64,000 nucleotides of DNA from Salarchaeum japonicum (GCF_020614395.1 NZ_CP085324.1:935564-999563); one strand, 5' to 3'; shown: positions 24,678-33,428, numbered from the stretch's first letter. Made by a program: numbers and translations. The notes: generated from the letters alone by a model not told the origin.

Positions 24678-25889
24678 ATGACCGACACCGTCGACGACGT
24701 CGACCTCCCGTACGAGGACGACGCGTCCAAGCAGGAGAAAATCGACGCCCTGCAGGAGCGCCTCGACGTCCTCGAGGAGCAGAACGAGGAGATGCGGGAC
24801 GAATTGCTCGACGCGAACGCGGAGAACAACAAGTACCAGCAGAAACTCGAACGCCTCAACCACGAGAACAAGAAACTCAAGCAGTCCCCGCTGTTCGTCG
24901 CGACCGTCCAGGAACTCAACGACAACGGCGCTATCATCAAACAGCACGGGAACAACCAGGAAGCCCTCACCGAGGTCACCGACGAACTCCGCGAAGACCT
25001 CGAACCCGGCGCGCGCGTCGCCGTGAACAACAGCCTCTCCGTCGTCCAGCGCCTCGACGACGAGGCCGACGTTCGCGCCCGCGTCATGCAGGTCGAGGAG
25101 TCCCCCGACGTGGGCTACGAGGACATCGGCGGCCTCCACGACCAGCTCCAGGAGGTCCGGGAGACCGTCGAACTCCCGATGGAGAACCCCGACATCTTCG
25201 ACACGGTGGGTATCGACCCGCCGAGCGGCGTGCTCCTCCACGGCCCGCCGGGCACGGGGAAGACGATGATGGCGAAAGCCGTCGCCGCACAGACCGACGC
25301 CACCTTCATCAAGATGGCCGGCTCGGAACTCGTCCACAAGTTCATCGGCGAGGGCGCGAAACTCGTCCGCGACCTCTTCCAGGTCGCGCGCGACCACGAA
25401 CCCGCCGTCGTCTTCATCGACGAAATCGACGCCATCGCCTCCAAACGCACCGACTCCAAGACCTCCGGGGACGCCGAAGTCCAGCGGACGATGATGCAGT
25501 TGCTCTCCGAGATGGACGGCTTCAGCGAGCGCGGCGACATCCGCATCATCGCCGCCACCAACCGCTTCGACATGCTCGACCGGGCCATCCTCCGCCCCGG
25601 CCGGTTCGACCGCCTCATCGAAGTCCCCCACCCCGACGAAGACGGCCGCGAGAAGATCTTCCAGATCCACACGCGCGGCATGAATCTCGCCGCCGACGTG
25701 GACTTCACCGAACTCGCCGAGGAAACCGACGGCTCCTCCGGCGCGGACGTGAAAGCCATCTGCACCGAAGCCGGCATGTTCGCCATCCGCGACGACCGCG
25801 ACGAAGTCACCATGGCCGACTTCCGCAACGCCTACGACAAACTCACCAACGACGACGAAGAACCCGACGTCTCCCGTACGTTCGCCTGA
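24678..25889 (+). CDS. pan: Proteasome-activating nucleotidase PAN
   Basis: A 403-residue AAA+ ATPase that unfolds substrates for the 20S proteasome. It has an N-terminal coiled coil (~15-75), OB domain (~75-140) and ATPase domain with Walker A (GPPGTGKT), Walker B (FIDEIDAI) and arginine fingers (RPGRFDR). The last residues are RTFA, so the terminal HbYX docking motif is a T-F-A variant with Phe in place of Tyr. ATG at 24678 follows a TATA-like element at about -28. A strong hairpin follows the stop. Confidence 0.95.
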   Translation: MTDTVDDVDLPYEDDASKQEKIDALQERLDVLEEQNEEMRDELLDANAENNKYQQKLERLNHENKKLKQSPLFVATVQELNDNGAIIKQHGNNQEALTEVTDELREDLEPGARVAVNNSLSVVQRLDDEADVRARVMQVEESPDVGYEDIGGLHDQLQEVRETVELPMENPDIFDTVGIDPPSGVLLHGPPGTGKTMMAKAVAAQTDATFIKMAGSELVHKFIGEGAKLVRDLFQVARDHEPAVVFIDEIDAIASKRTDSKTSGDAEVQRTMMQLLSEMDGFSERGDIRIIAATNRFDMLDRAILRPGRFDRLIEVPHPDEDGREKIFQIHTRGMNLAADVDFTELAEETDGSSGADVKAICTEAGMFAIRDDRDEVTMADFRNAYDKLTNDDEEPDVSRTFA

Positions 25890-25895
25890 AAGCCC

Positions 25896-25922
25896 TTTTT
25901 CGGGCGCGGAGCGCCCGAAAAA
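25896..25922 (+). terminator. Hairpin after PAN
   Basis: A perfect 12-bp inverted repeat, TTTTTCGGGCGC and GCGCCCGAAAAA, around a GGA loop, starting 6 nt after the PAN stop. The T-run on the left arm also gives a U-tract to the transcript. It probably marks the end of the PAN transcript. The GCGC-GGA-GCGC core recurs in the 39.3 kb hairpin. Confidence 0.6.
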
Positions 25923-26082
25923 CCCCTTTCAATGTCCCAACCCAGCGTGGTCGGGCCGTGCGGGTCGCTCCCGCCGTTGTGACGCCCGCTATTGTTATCC
26001 GTTCTTTTCGCTCCTGGCAGTTCTTTCAGTGAGTGCGCCGTCTCCGAGAAGACTTATGCCGGGCGTGCCGCCGTGTGGTGGT

Positions 26083-26886
26083 ATGAGCGAAGGAGACGCG
26101 GTCGAGGCAGTCGAGGAACCGGTGACGCCCGAGCGGCTCGCGAGCGACCTCCGCGACCTCGGCGTTCGCGGCGAGACGGTTCTCGTGCACTCGTCGATGT
26201 CGAGCCTCGGCTGGGTTCCCGGCGGCCCGCAGGGCGTCGTCGAGGCGCTCCGGGACGCCGTCACCGAGGCCGGGACGATTGTGGTGCCGACGCACACGAG
26301 CCACCTCTGCACGCCCGGCGTCTGGGAGAACCCGCCGATTCCCGACGACTGGCTCCCGGCGGTTCGGGAGTCGATGCCGGCGTTCCGGCCCGACGTGACG
26401 CCCTCGCGCGGCGTCGGGGCGGTTCCGGAGTGTCTCCGCACGCATCCGGACGCCGTGCGGAGCGACCACCCCCAGTACTCCTTCGCGGCGTGGGGCGCGG
26501 ACGCCGACGCCATCGTGGCGACCCACGAACTCGACCGCGGCCTCGGCGAGAACTCGCCGCTCTCCGCCGTCTACGACCGCGACGGACTCGTCCTGATACT
26601 CGGCACCGGCCACGACACGAACACCTCGCTCCACCTCGCGGAGACCCGCGCGGACTACGAGCGCGACGAAACCGTCGAGGAGGGGCCGATGCTGGTGGAC
26701 GGCGAGCACCAGTGGGTCGAGTTCGCGGACATCGAGCGGACGACCGACGACTTCGACGCGGTGGGCGCGGCGTTCGAGGACGACGTGGGCGTCGAGACGG
26801 GTCGCGTGGGCGCGGCGGACGCGAAACTCCTCGACCAGCGCGCGCTCGTGGACTACGCGACAGAATGGTTCGGCCGGAACCGCTGA
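26083..26886 (+). CDS. AAC(3)-family N-acetyltransferase
   Basis: A 267-residue acetyl-CoA-dependent transferase of the aminoglycoside 3-N-acetyltransferase fold. Diagnostic blocks are VLVHSSMSSLGWVPGG near residue 36, THTSHLCTP, and LGTGHDTNTSLHLAE near residue 175. In archaea the natural substrate is unknown; a resistance role should not be assumed. ATG at 26083 is preceded by CTTATG about 29 nt upstream, fitting a leaderless mRNA. Confidence 0.9.
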   Translation: MSEGDAVEAVEEPVTPERLASDLRDLGVRGETVLVHSSMSSLGWVPGGPQGVVEALRDAVTEAGTIVVPTHTSHLCTPGVWENPPIPDDWLPAVRESMPAFRPDVTPSRGVGAVPECLRTHPDAVRSDHPQYSFAAWGADADAIVATHELDRGLGENSPLSAVYDRDGLVLILGTGHDTNTSLHLAETRADYERDETVEEGPMLVDGEHQWVEFADIERTTDDFDAVGAAFEDDVGVETGRVGAADAKLLDQRALVDYATEWFGRNR

Positions 26887-26954
26887 GCGAGAACGTCCGT
26901 TTCCGGCGTCGCTGGGCCGTCCACCGCAATTTCTGCCAGTACTCTCGGAACAGA

Positions 26955-26960
26955 TTTATG
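26955..26960 (+). promoter_or_regulatory. TATA box of the ABC binding-protein gene
   Basis: TTTATG at 26955-26960 begins 29 nt before the ATG at 26984, preceded by a purine-rich CAGA (BRE-like). The spacing matches a leaderless archaeal promoter. Confidence 0.5.
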
Positions 26961-26983
26961 TGGTGGAAGCCAAATCTTGAGGT

Positions 26984-28258
26984 ATGCCATCCAATGTCAA
27001 TAGACGTGACGTGATTCGTGGCGTCGGTGCCGCAGGCATCGTCGGACTCGCCGGCTGTTCGAGCAACGGCGGCGGCGACGACGGAACCACGACCAGTAGC
27101 GGCGGAACCACGACGTCGTCCAGCGCGCGCACCCTCAAGCAGGGCGTCCTTCTCCCGACGACGGGCGGACTCGCGGACCTCGGCGTCCCCATCAACAACG
27201 GCGCGATTCTCCCGCGCATCCTCCTCGAAGGCGAGACGGACTTCACGCTCGACTTCTCCGAGCAGGACACGCAGACGGACGCGAACGCCGCGCAGTCCGC
27301 GGCGCAGACGCTCCGTAACTCCGGCTACCCGGCGGTCACGGGTGCGGCGTCCTCCGAGGTGACCATCGCGGTGGCGAACAACGTCTTCATCCCCTCGGGG
27401 ATGGTCGGCTGTTCGCCGGCGAGCACGTCGCCCGCCATCACCGACCTCGAAGACAGCGGCCTCATCTACCGCACCCCGCCGACGGACGCGCTCCAGGGCG
27501 AAGTCCTCGCGCAGGTCGCGATGGAACGCCTCGACGCCTCCACGGCGGCGACGATGTACGTGAACAACTCCTACGGTCAACTGCTCTCCCAGAGCTTCGC
27601 CACCGCGTTCCAGAACGCCGGCGGCGAGATGCTCCAGCAGGTGTCCTTCCAGAAGGCCCAGAGCTCGTACACGTCCCGTCTCAGTCAGGCGCTCTCGGAC
27701 GACCCCGGCGTCGTCATCGTCATCGGCTACCCCGAGAGCGGGAAACAGCTGTTCCGGGACTTCTACACGGACTTCGACTCGGACGTCCCGATTCTCGTCA
27801 CGGACGGCCTGCGCTCCGCGAGCCTCCCGTCCGACGTGGGCAACGACATGTCGAACGTCACCGGCACCGCGCCGCTCGCGGCCGGCCCGGGAACGGAGTA
27901 CTTCACGGAGCAGTTCCAGTCCGAGTTCGGAAACGAACCCGGCGTGTTCACGTCCCAGGCGTTCGACGCGACGGCGGTGTGCCTGCTCGCGAACGCCGCC
28001 GCGGGCGAGAACAGCGGCGCGGCAATCGCCCAGGAGATGCAGGCCGTCGCCAACCCCGGCGGCGAGGAAGTCCTCCCGAGCACGCTCGCGGAGGGCCTCG
28101 ACATGGCGGCTTCGGGCACCGAAATCCAGTACAAGGGCGCGTCCAGCGCGGTCGACTTCGACGAGAACGGCGACCTGAAGGCCGCGACCTACGAGTACTT
28201 CGGGTTCGAATCCGGCGGCGGCATCCGCACCATCGACGAGATTCAGTTCACGGCCTGA
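26984..28258 (+). CDS. livK: Branched-chain amino-acid type ABC transporter substrate-binding lipoprotein
   Basis: A 424-residue periplasmic-binding-type protein (Peripla_BP_6/LivK). The N terminus is a Tat lipoprotein signal: NRRDVIRGVGAAGIVGLAGC, with the lipobox cysteine at 25. A Ser/Thr/Gly linker follows, then the two-lobed domain (GVLLPTTGGLADLG, VTGAASSEVTIAVAN, MYVNNSYGQ). It probably binds branched-chain or other amino acids, or amides. It runs towards livFGMH, encoded on the other strand. Confidence 0.9.
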   Translation: MPSNVNRRDVIRGVGAAGIVGLAGCSSNGGGDDGTTTSSGGTTTSSSARTLKQGVLLPTTGGLADLGVPINNGAILPRILLEGETDFTLDFSEQDTQTDANAAQSAAQTLRNSGYPAVTGAASSEVTIAVANNVFIPSGMVGCSPASTSPAITDLEDSGLIYRTPPTDALQGEVLAQVAMERLDASTAATMYVNNSYGQLLSQSFATAFQNAGGEMLQQVSFQKAQSSYTSRLSQALSDDPGVVIVIGYPESGKQLFRDFYTDFDSDVPILVTDGLRSASLPSDVGNDMSNVTGTAPLAAGPGTEYFTEQFQSEFGNEPGVFTSQAFDATAVCLLANAAAGENSGAAIAQEMQAVANPGGEEVLPSTLAEGLDMAASGTEIQYKGASSAVDFDENGDLKAATYEYFGFESGGGIRTIDEIQFTA

Positions 28259-28272
28259 CCCCGCGACCCCCG

Positions 28273-28322
28273 TTTTTCTTTCGACCCGCTCCCGGGAGCA
28301 CCACTCGATAGTTCGCGAAAAA
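28273..28322. terminator. Facing T-tracts between livK and livF
   Basis: TTTTTCTTT on the plus strand (28273-28281) follows the livK stop, and AAAAA at 28318-28322 (TTTTT on the minus strand) follows the livF stop at 28334. Oligo-T tracts terminate archaeal transcription, so this 75-bp gap likely ends both converging transcripts. Confidence 0.5.
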
Positions 28323-28333
28323 CGAGATTCGAC

Positions 28334-29080
28334 CTATCCGCCGAGGAAGTCCTGACGCACCTCCTCGTCGTCAAGGAGGGTGTCGCCGTCGTCCATGTAG
28401 CGGTTCTCGCCCTGCACGAGCACGTATCCGCGGTCGCAGCGCCGCAGGGCTTCCTTCGCGTTCTGCTCGACCATCAGGATGGACGTGCCGTCGTCGTTGA
28501 TGCGGTCGATGCGGTCGAACATGTCCGCGACGAGGTCGGGCGCGAGACCCGCGGACGGTTCGTCCAGCATCAACAGGTCGGGGTCGAGCATGAGCGCGCG
28601 CCCCATCGCGAGCATCTGCTGTTGGCCGCCGGACAGCGACCCCGCGGTCTGCTCCTGGCGTTCTTCGAGGATCGGGAACCGGTCGAACACGTCCCGCAGG
28701 CGTTCTTCCGGCACGTCGTCGAGGATGTACGCGCCCATTTCGAGGTTCTCGCGCACGCTCAGTCCCGCGAACACGTTCTCGTTCTGCGGGACGTACCCCA
28801 GGCCCTCGTGGATGATGTCCTCGGGGTTCCAGCCGTGGATGGCCGTGTCGCCGAACGTGATGGTGCCGTCCATGTAGTCGGTGAGCCCGAACACGGACTT
28901 CATCACGGTGGACTTCCCCGCGCCGTTCGGCCCGACGATGGTGACGTACTCGCCGTCCCTGACGTCCAAGTCCACGCCGGAGAGCACCTGGAGGTCGCCG
29001 TAGCCCGCGTCGAGCGACCGCACGGAGAGCAGGCCGGCCTCGTCGTCGGGGAGCCGGGCGTCCGCGGACGCGCCGGTCAT
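28334..29080 (-). CDS. livF: Branched-chain amino-acid type ABC transporter ATP-binding protein LivF
   Basis: A 248-residue ABC ATPase: Walker A (GPNGAGKST), signature LSGGQQQMLAMGRAL, Walker B (LLMLDEPSAGLAPD), and the LivF-type VEQNAKEALRRCDRGYVL. The ATG at 29080 overlaps the livG stop. It completes the livHMGF set, providing the second ATPase of the importer. Confidence 0.93.
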   Translation of the reverse strand: MTGASADARLPDDEAGLLSVRSLDAGYGDLQVLSGVDLDVRDGEYVTIVGPNGAGKSTVMKSVFGLTDYMDGTITFGDTAIHGWNPEDIIHEGLGYVPQNENVFAGLSVRENLEMGAYILDDVPEERLRDVFDRFPILEERQEQTAGSLSGGQQQMLAMGRALMLDPDLLMLDEPSAGLAPDLVADMFDRIDRINDDGTSILMVEQNAKEALRRCDRGYVLVQGENRYMDDGDTLLDDEEVRQDFLGG

Positions 29081-29955
29081 ACCGTCCCCCCGAGGTAGGC
29101 CTCGATAACCTCCTCGTTCTGCGTGATCTGTTCCGGCGGCCCCTCGTCGAGGACGCGCCCCTGGTGCATGACGATGACGTGCTCGCAGTTCTCCATGATG
29201 AGGTCCATGTCGTGTTCGACCAGGAGGAAGGTCAGGCCCTCCGACTCCCGGAGTTCGTGGATGCGGTCTAAGAGTTTCTCTTCGAGCGTCGGGTTGACGC
29301 CCGCGAACGGTTCGTCCAGCAGCATCACGTCCGGGTCGGTCATCAGCGCGCGGGCGAGTTCGAGGAGTTTGCGCTGGCCGCCGGAGAGGTTGCCCGCGAG
29401 TTCCTGCGCGAGGTGGTCGATTTCGAAGAACTCCAGGGTCTCCCACGCGCGCTCGCGGACGGACTCCTCCTCGGCGACGACGCCCGACCGGAGGCCGGGT
29501 AGCACGGAGCGCGTCGCGGATTCGCCGGACTGCCCGCCCGGCGCGAGCATCATGTTTTCGAGGACGGTCATCTCTTCGAGCTCGCGCGCTATCTGGAACG
29601 TCCGAACCAGGCCGCGCTGCGCGATTCGATGCGGGGATTCGCCCGTTATCTCCTCGTCGCGGAAGTGGACGCTCCCGCTCGTCGGCTCGTGGACGCCCGT
29701 GATGCAGTTGAACGTCGTTGACTTCCCCGCGCCGTTCGGCCCGATGAGGCCCGTGAGCGAGCCTTCCTCGACGGAGAACGTCGCGCCGTCCACGGCGGTG
29801 ATGCCGCCGAACTCCTTGCGGAGGTTGTTCACGCGGAGCGGGAGGCTCTTCGGCGTCGTCTTCGCGGCCTCCTCGGCGGGCGAGTCCCGCGATTCGGGTT
29901 CCGCGTCCAGTTCGCCCTCGGTCTCGGGTATCTCGGTGTCGTCTGCGTCACTCAT
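29077..29955 (-). CDS. livG: Branched-chain amino-acid type ABC transporter ATP-binding protein LivG
   Basis: A 292-residue ABC ATPase with an acidic, probably disordered N-terminal extension of about 40 residues. It has Walker A (GPNGAGKST), LSGGQRKLLELARAL, Walker B (VMLLDEPFAGVNP) and the LivG-type FLLVEHDMDLIMENCEHVIVM. ATG at 29955 is chosen because AGGTGA lies 5 nt upstream; a GTG inside that site cannot be the start. It overlaps the livM stop by 8 nt. Confidence 0.93.
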   Translation of the reverse strand: MSDADDTEIPETEGELDAEPESRDSPAEEAAKTTPKSLPLRVNNLRKEFGGITAVDGATFSVEEGSLTGLIGPNGAGKSTTFNCITGVHEPTSGSVHFRDEEITGESPHRIAQRGLVRTFQIARELEEMTVLENMMLAPGGQSGESATRSVLPGLRSGVVAEEESVRERAWETLEFFEIDHLAQELAGNLSGGQRKLLELARALMTDPDVMLLDEPFAGVNPTLEEKLLDRIHELRESEGLTFLLVEHDMDLIMENCEHVIVMHQGRVLDEGPPEQITQNEEVIEAYLGGTV

Positions 29956-31255
29956 CGGAGTCACCTCCGGCGTTCGCGTTCGCGGGACGGCTCTCCTCTG
30001 AGAGGGAGACGGCGGCCGCGGTTTCGGTGCGGTCGCCGAGGATGCCGTCCGGTTTGTACTGCACGAGCAACACGAGCAGAGCGCCCATGAACATGAAGCG
30101 TAACGTGTCGATGTTCGCGAGGAGGAACGCGACGATGGCGAGCGGGTCGCCCGTGGAGACGGTGGTCACGACGTTGTCGGGCGCGCTCGGGAGCGCGACG
30201 TTGTAGTCCGCGAGCAGTTTCACGACCACGTCGGAGAGTATCGGCGGGGCTTCGTAGAGCAGGCTGGCGAACACCGCGCCGCCGATGATGCTCCCGACGT
30301 TCGACCCGGAGCCGCCGATGATGAGCGCGATGAAGATGTAGAACGTGAGTTCCGGCCGGAAGTTCGTCGGAACGACCGACGCGCGCGGCCCCATCGCGTA
30401 CCAGAGGATGCCGGCGAGCCCCATGAGTCCGCAGCCGAGCGCGAACGCCCGCACCTTGAAGCTCTGGGTGTTCTTCCCGAGGGATTGCGCGGCGACCTCG
30501 TCCTCCCGAATCGCCTTGAGAACGCGGCCGAACGGCGACTTCCCGGCGCGTTCGAGCAGGAGGTAGACGAACAGGAGCACGACGAGCACGCCGAGCGTGT
30601 AGACGATGTTTATCATCACGATGCGGGTGAGGTCGAGCGGTTCGCCGAGGCCGAACACGAACGACCCGAGCGCCGTCGGCTCGGAGATGATGCTCCCGGG
30701 GTCGGTGAGCAGGAGCGTCTGGACGGGGCTCGTCGGGAGGTTGTCGAACCCGCTCGCGCCGCCCGTGATGTCGATGAGGACGGGCGAGTTCAGGGTGAGC
30801 CGGATGATTTCGGAGAACGCCACCGTGACGATGGCGAGGTAGTCCGCGTCCAGCCGTAACGCCGGGAGCGCGGCGACCAGTCCGATGACGACGGCGGCGA
30901 GGATGCCGCCGAGCACGCCGACGGGGAGCGGGAGGCCGAGGCCGGGCGGGACGCCGCCGGGGTCGGCGGAGAGGATGACCGTGGTGTACGCGCCGACGGC
31001 CATGAAGCCCGCGACGCCGATGTTGAACAGGCCCGTGTACCCCCACTGGATGTTCAGCGCGAGCACGGCGATGGCGTAGACGGCGGAGAGGAACGTCACG
31101 CGGCGGATGGTGGCGACGACGCCGTACGTCGGGTATTCGAGGAACGCGCTGAGCGCGTAGAACAACAGCCAGATGCCCGCGAACAGCGCCGCGACTTTGA
31201 ACGCGTCGTTGCGCACGACCTGCCGGAGCAGACTCGGCGTCTCGTTCTCGCTCAT
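29948..31255 (-). CDS. livM: Branched-chain amino-acid type ABC transporter permease LivM
   Basis: A 435-residue membrane protein with about ten helices. The LivM core includes YAIAVLALNIQWGYTGLFNIGVAGFMAVGAY, the EAA-like loop RAGKSPFGRVLKAIREDEVAAQSLGKN and GGSGSNVGSIIGG. The C-terminal tail is hydrophilic and acidic. Its start overlaps the livH stop (ATGA). Confidence 0.93.
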   Translation of the reverse strand: MSENETPSLLRQVVRNDAFKVAALFAGIWLLFYALSAFLEYPTYGVVATIRRVTFLSAVYAIAVLALNIQWGYTGLFNIGVAGFMAVGAYTTVILSADPGGVPPGLGLPLPVGVLGGILAAVVIGLVAALPALRLDADYLAIVTVAFSEIIRLTLNSPVLIDITGGASGFDNLPTSPVQTLLLTDPGSIISEPTALGSFVFGLGEPLDLTRIVMINIVYTLGVLVVLLFVYLLLERAGKSPFGRVLKAIREDEVAAQSLGKNTQSFKVRAFALGCGLMGLAGILWYAMGPRASVVPTNFRPELTFYIFIALIIGGSGSNVGSIIGGAVFASLLYEAPPILSDVVVKLLADYNVALPSAPDNVVTTVSTGDPLAIVAFLLANIDTLRFMFMGALLVLLVQYKPDGILGDRTETAAAVSLSEESRPANANAGGDSDE

Positions 31256-32538
31256 GTCGTCTTCACCCCGCTGAAGATGCCGGACGGGCGGAACAGGAGG
31301 ATGAGAATCATCAGCAGGAACGCGGTCGGGCGCGCGAACGCCGACCAGTCGCCCTGGAGCCAGACGAGCGACACGCGGCTCGCGAGCCCGATGACGAGGC
31401 CGCCGGCGATTGCGCCGTAGATGGAGCCGATGCCGCCCATGATGACGGCGGCGAAGATGAGGAGGAGGAGCCGCCAGCCGGTCGTGAACCCGAGACCGCC
31501 CTGGCTGAGCACGAGCAGGAAGCCCGCCGCGCCCGTGAGGCCTGCGCCGATAACCCAGGTCGTGGTGATGACGCGCTCGGTCGGGATGCCGGTGACGCGC
31601 GCGAGGTCGCGGTTGTCCGCCATCGCGCGCATCGCCTTCCCGAGTTTCGTGCGCTGCAGGAGGACGTGCAGGCCGAGCATGAGGAGGACGGCGATGACGA
31701 TGAGCGTCACTTCGTGCGCGTTCACGATGAGTGCGCCCGCGTTACTCGGGACGAGCACGGACGGGAACAGGTCGACGAGGAACGCCGGGGCGACATCGGC
31801 GACGGTTTCGGCGAACCCGACGACGACCTGAACGAGGTCGAAACTCGGCAGGCGCTCCGTCGAGGTGACGATGCGGCGGCTGTTCCCGAACACGAGGCTG
31901 ATGAGGTAGCGGAGCGCGAACGCGACCCCGACGGACGCGATGAGGAGCGAGATGCCGTCTGCGTCCCGGATGGGGCGGTAGACGACGCGGTCGATGGCGA
32001 GCGCGAACAGGAGCGTCGCGAGGATGGACACGGCGAGTCCGAGGAAGACGGCGAGCGGGGAGAGCCAGAGGTTCGCGCCGGCGTCTCCCGGGGGCGTGCG
32101 CAGGAGGACGAGGTTGACGAGGTCGAGGCCGCCGAACCCGGCGATGACGTACGTGACGGCCCACCCGGAGAACGCGCCCGTGGTGAGGTAGTCGCCGTGC
32201 GCGAAGTTCGCGAAGTTGAGGATGCTGTACGTGAGCGAGAGGCCGATACTCGCGAGGCCGATGACGAGGCCGATGACGAGACCGTTCCAGACGTAACTGC
32301 TGAACTGGCCGAACGGAATCGCGCCGCCGATACCCCCGGAGAGGTCGCCGACGACCGGTACGTCGCTCACCACCGGGAGCGTCGCGAGGTTGACGCTCAC
32401 GCCGACGCCGGCGAGTTTCAGGATGAGGTCGACGAGGAGAAACGCGCCGAACCCGGCGACGAGCGCGCCGCCCGGGCCGCTCTTGGCGAACGCGACCCCC
32501 CGTTCGAGGGCGGACTGTCCATTGGTTTCTATACCCAT
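31252..32538 (-). CDS. livH: Branched-chain amino-acid type ABC transporter permease LivH
   Basis: A 428-residue membrane protein; the core LSLTYSILNFANFAHGDYLTTGAFSG, the EAA loop LQRTKLGKAMRAMADNRDLARVTGI and MGGIGSIYGAIAGG identify LivH. An N-terminal extension of about 80 residues contains an extra hydrophobic helix. ATG at 32538 has an ATTATT box about 31 nt upstream, giving the livHMGF operon its own promoter. Confidence 0.93.
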   Translation of the reverse strand: MGIETNGQSALERGVAFAKSGPGGALVAGFGAFLLVDLILKLAGVGVSVNLATLPVVSDVPVVGDLSGGIGGAIPFGQFSSYVWNGLVIGLVIGLASIGLSLTYSILNFANFAHGDYLTTGAFSGWAVTYVIAGFGGLDLVNLVLLRTPPGDAGANLWLSPLAVFLGLAVSILATLLFALAIDRVVYRPIRDADGISLLIASVGVAFALRYLISLVFGNSRRIVTSTERLPSFDLVQVVVGFAETVADVAPAFLVDLFPSVLVPSNAGALIVNAHEVTLIVIAVLLMLGLHVLLQRTKLGKAMRAMADNRDLARVTGIPTERVITTTWVIGAGLTGAAGFLLVLSQGGLGFTTGWRLLLLIFAAVIMGGIGSIYGAIAGGLVIGLASRVSLVWLQGDWSAFARPTAFLLMILILLFRPSGIFSGVKTT

Positions 32539-32612
32539 GGGTGGTGTCAGGATGCGGGTGTTCAATAATGCTCCGCTCGAACCGATACTTCCCGCTGTTC
32601 GCGTGACAGGTC

Positions 32613-32837
32613 TCAGTTCCGGCGGACGCGCGGCGCGAACGCGGCGAACGCGAGACCGAACACGAGCAGCCAGACGCCGGGCACGAGGAGGTACCACGGC
32701 ATCCCGAAGTGCATGAAGCCGGGGCTTCCGAACCCGAGCGCGGTCACGGCGAGGTAGGAGAAGGAGAGGAGGGCGGCCTGCACGACCGCGTAGCCGGCGA
32801 GCAGGCGCGCGTCGCCGTCGAGTGCGTCGATGGCCAT
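32613..32837 (-). CDS. Small two-helix membrane protein
   Basis: A 74-residue protein, MAIDALDGDARLLAGYAVV..., with two hydrophobic helices (about 15-35 and 46-66), a PWYLLVPGVW motif and a basic end (RVRRN). It resembles small haloarchaeal membrane proteins (DUF3311-like at best, unproven). Its ATG overlaps the stop of the tiny gene upstream (TAATG), so the two are translationally coupled. It lies 74 bp upstream of livH on the same strand. Confidence 0.65.
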   Translation of the reverse strand: MAIDALDGDARLLAGYAVVQAALLSFSYLAVTALGFGSPGFMHFGMPWYLLVPGVWLLVFGLAFAAFAPRVRRN

Positions 32838-32968
32838 TAGAGCGCGGTGAAGAGGAGGTAGGGCACGCCGAAGAACAGGACGGTCATGCCGGCGAGCACG
32901 AGGAGGTAGCTGACGAGGGTTCCGAGGGCGGCCGTCCACGACGGGTGGTCGAACGACTGAACGCTCAT
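32837..32968 (-). CDS. 43-residue single-helix membrane protein
   Basis: A very short gene: MSVQSFDHPSWTAALGTLV followed by one strongly hydrophobic helix rich in Leu/Val/Phe and ending TAL. Support comes from a clean ATG, a membrane-protein composition, haloarchaeal codon use and the TAATG overlap with the next gene. Like other tiny paired membrane proteins it may be a subunit of a complex with the 74-residue partner. Function unknown. Confidence 0.6.
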   Translation of the reverse strand: MSVQSFDHPSWTAALGTLVSYLLVLAGMTVLFFGVPYLLFTAL

Positions 32969-33003
32969 ACCTCAGTGGACTCCGCGGAGGGTCTTAAAAC
33001 GTG

Positions 33004-33201
33004 TCAGTCGAGGATGTCGGCGATGCGCCGCGGCTCCCCCGAGAGGCTGGGGTTCGGTTCGATGAGTTTGATGACGTCGTGGTCGGTCACGTCCGGGTAC
33101 GGCTTCTCGGTCGCGTCCTCTATCATCTCCTTCTCCAGGCGGAACTCCGTCCCGGCGTAGACGGCGTCCACGCCCTCCTCGTCGAACGACATCGTGGTCA
33201 T
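33004..33201 (-). CDS. DUF5800 family haloarchaeal protein
   Basis: A 65-residue acidic protein, MTTMSFDEEGVDAVYAGTEFRLEKEMIE..., ending PSLSGEPRRIADILD. The FDE-GVD-VY-GTEFRLEKE and SGEPRRI blocks match what I recall of DUF5800, of unknown function. ATG at 33201 is preferred; upstream in-frame codons are unlike the family. Confidence 0.75.
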   Translation of the reverse strand: MTTMSFDEEGVDAVYAGTEFRLEKEMIEDATEKPYPDVTDHDVIKLIEPNPSLSGEPRRIADILD

Positions 33202-33428
33202 GTCCCGAATCAGGGTGCGCAAGAAGAAAAGCACCACGTCACGGCGATAGTTTCAAATGGATGCCCGCAGTCGATTCGGCCACGATGTCCGCTCCCAACG
33301 CATCCGCAGGACGCAGTCGGGAGCGGACAGTGCGTTCGGCCGCGTGACGCGGGCCTCACCCGCCTCGCGCGTCGGGCGCGCTCCCTTCGCTTCTCGCCGC
33401 ACCGCTTACAGATCCTTCAGAGAGACAG
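33202..33428. other. Intergenic region with an 11-bp inverted repeat
   Basis: No gene is seen. TGTCCGCTCCC (33286-33296) and GGGAGCGGACA (33319-33329) form a perfect 11-bp inverted repeat around 22 nt. It lies between divergent genes (DUF5800-like on minus, GNAT on plus) and could be a regulatory or structured element. Confidence 0.45.

Noticed and set aside
26083-26886. Acquired antibiotic-resistance gene
   Set aside because: AAC(3)-fold enzymes are common in archaeal chromosomes; base use equals the neighbours and no mobile element is near.
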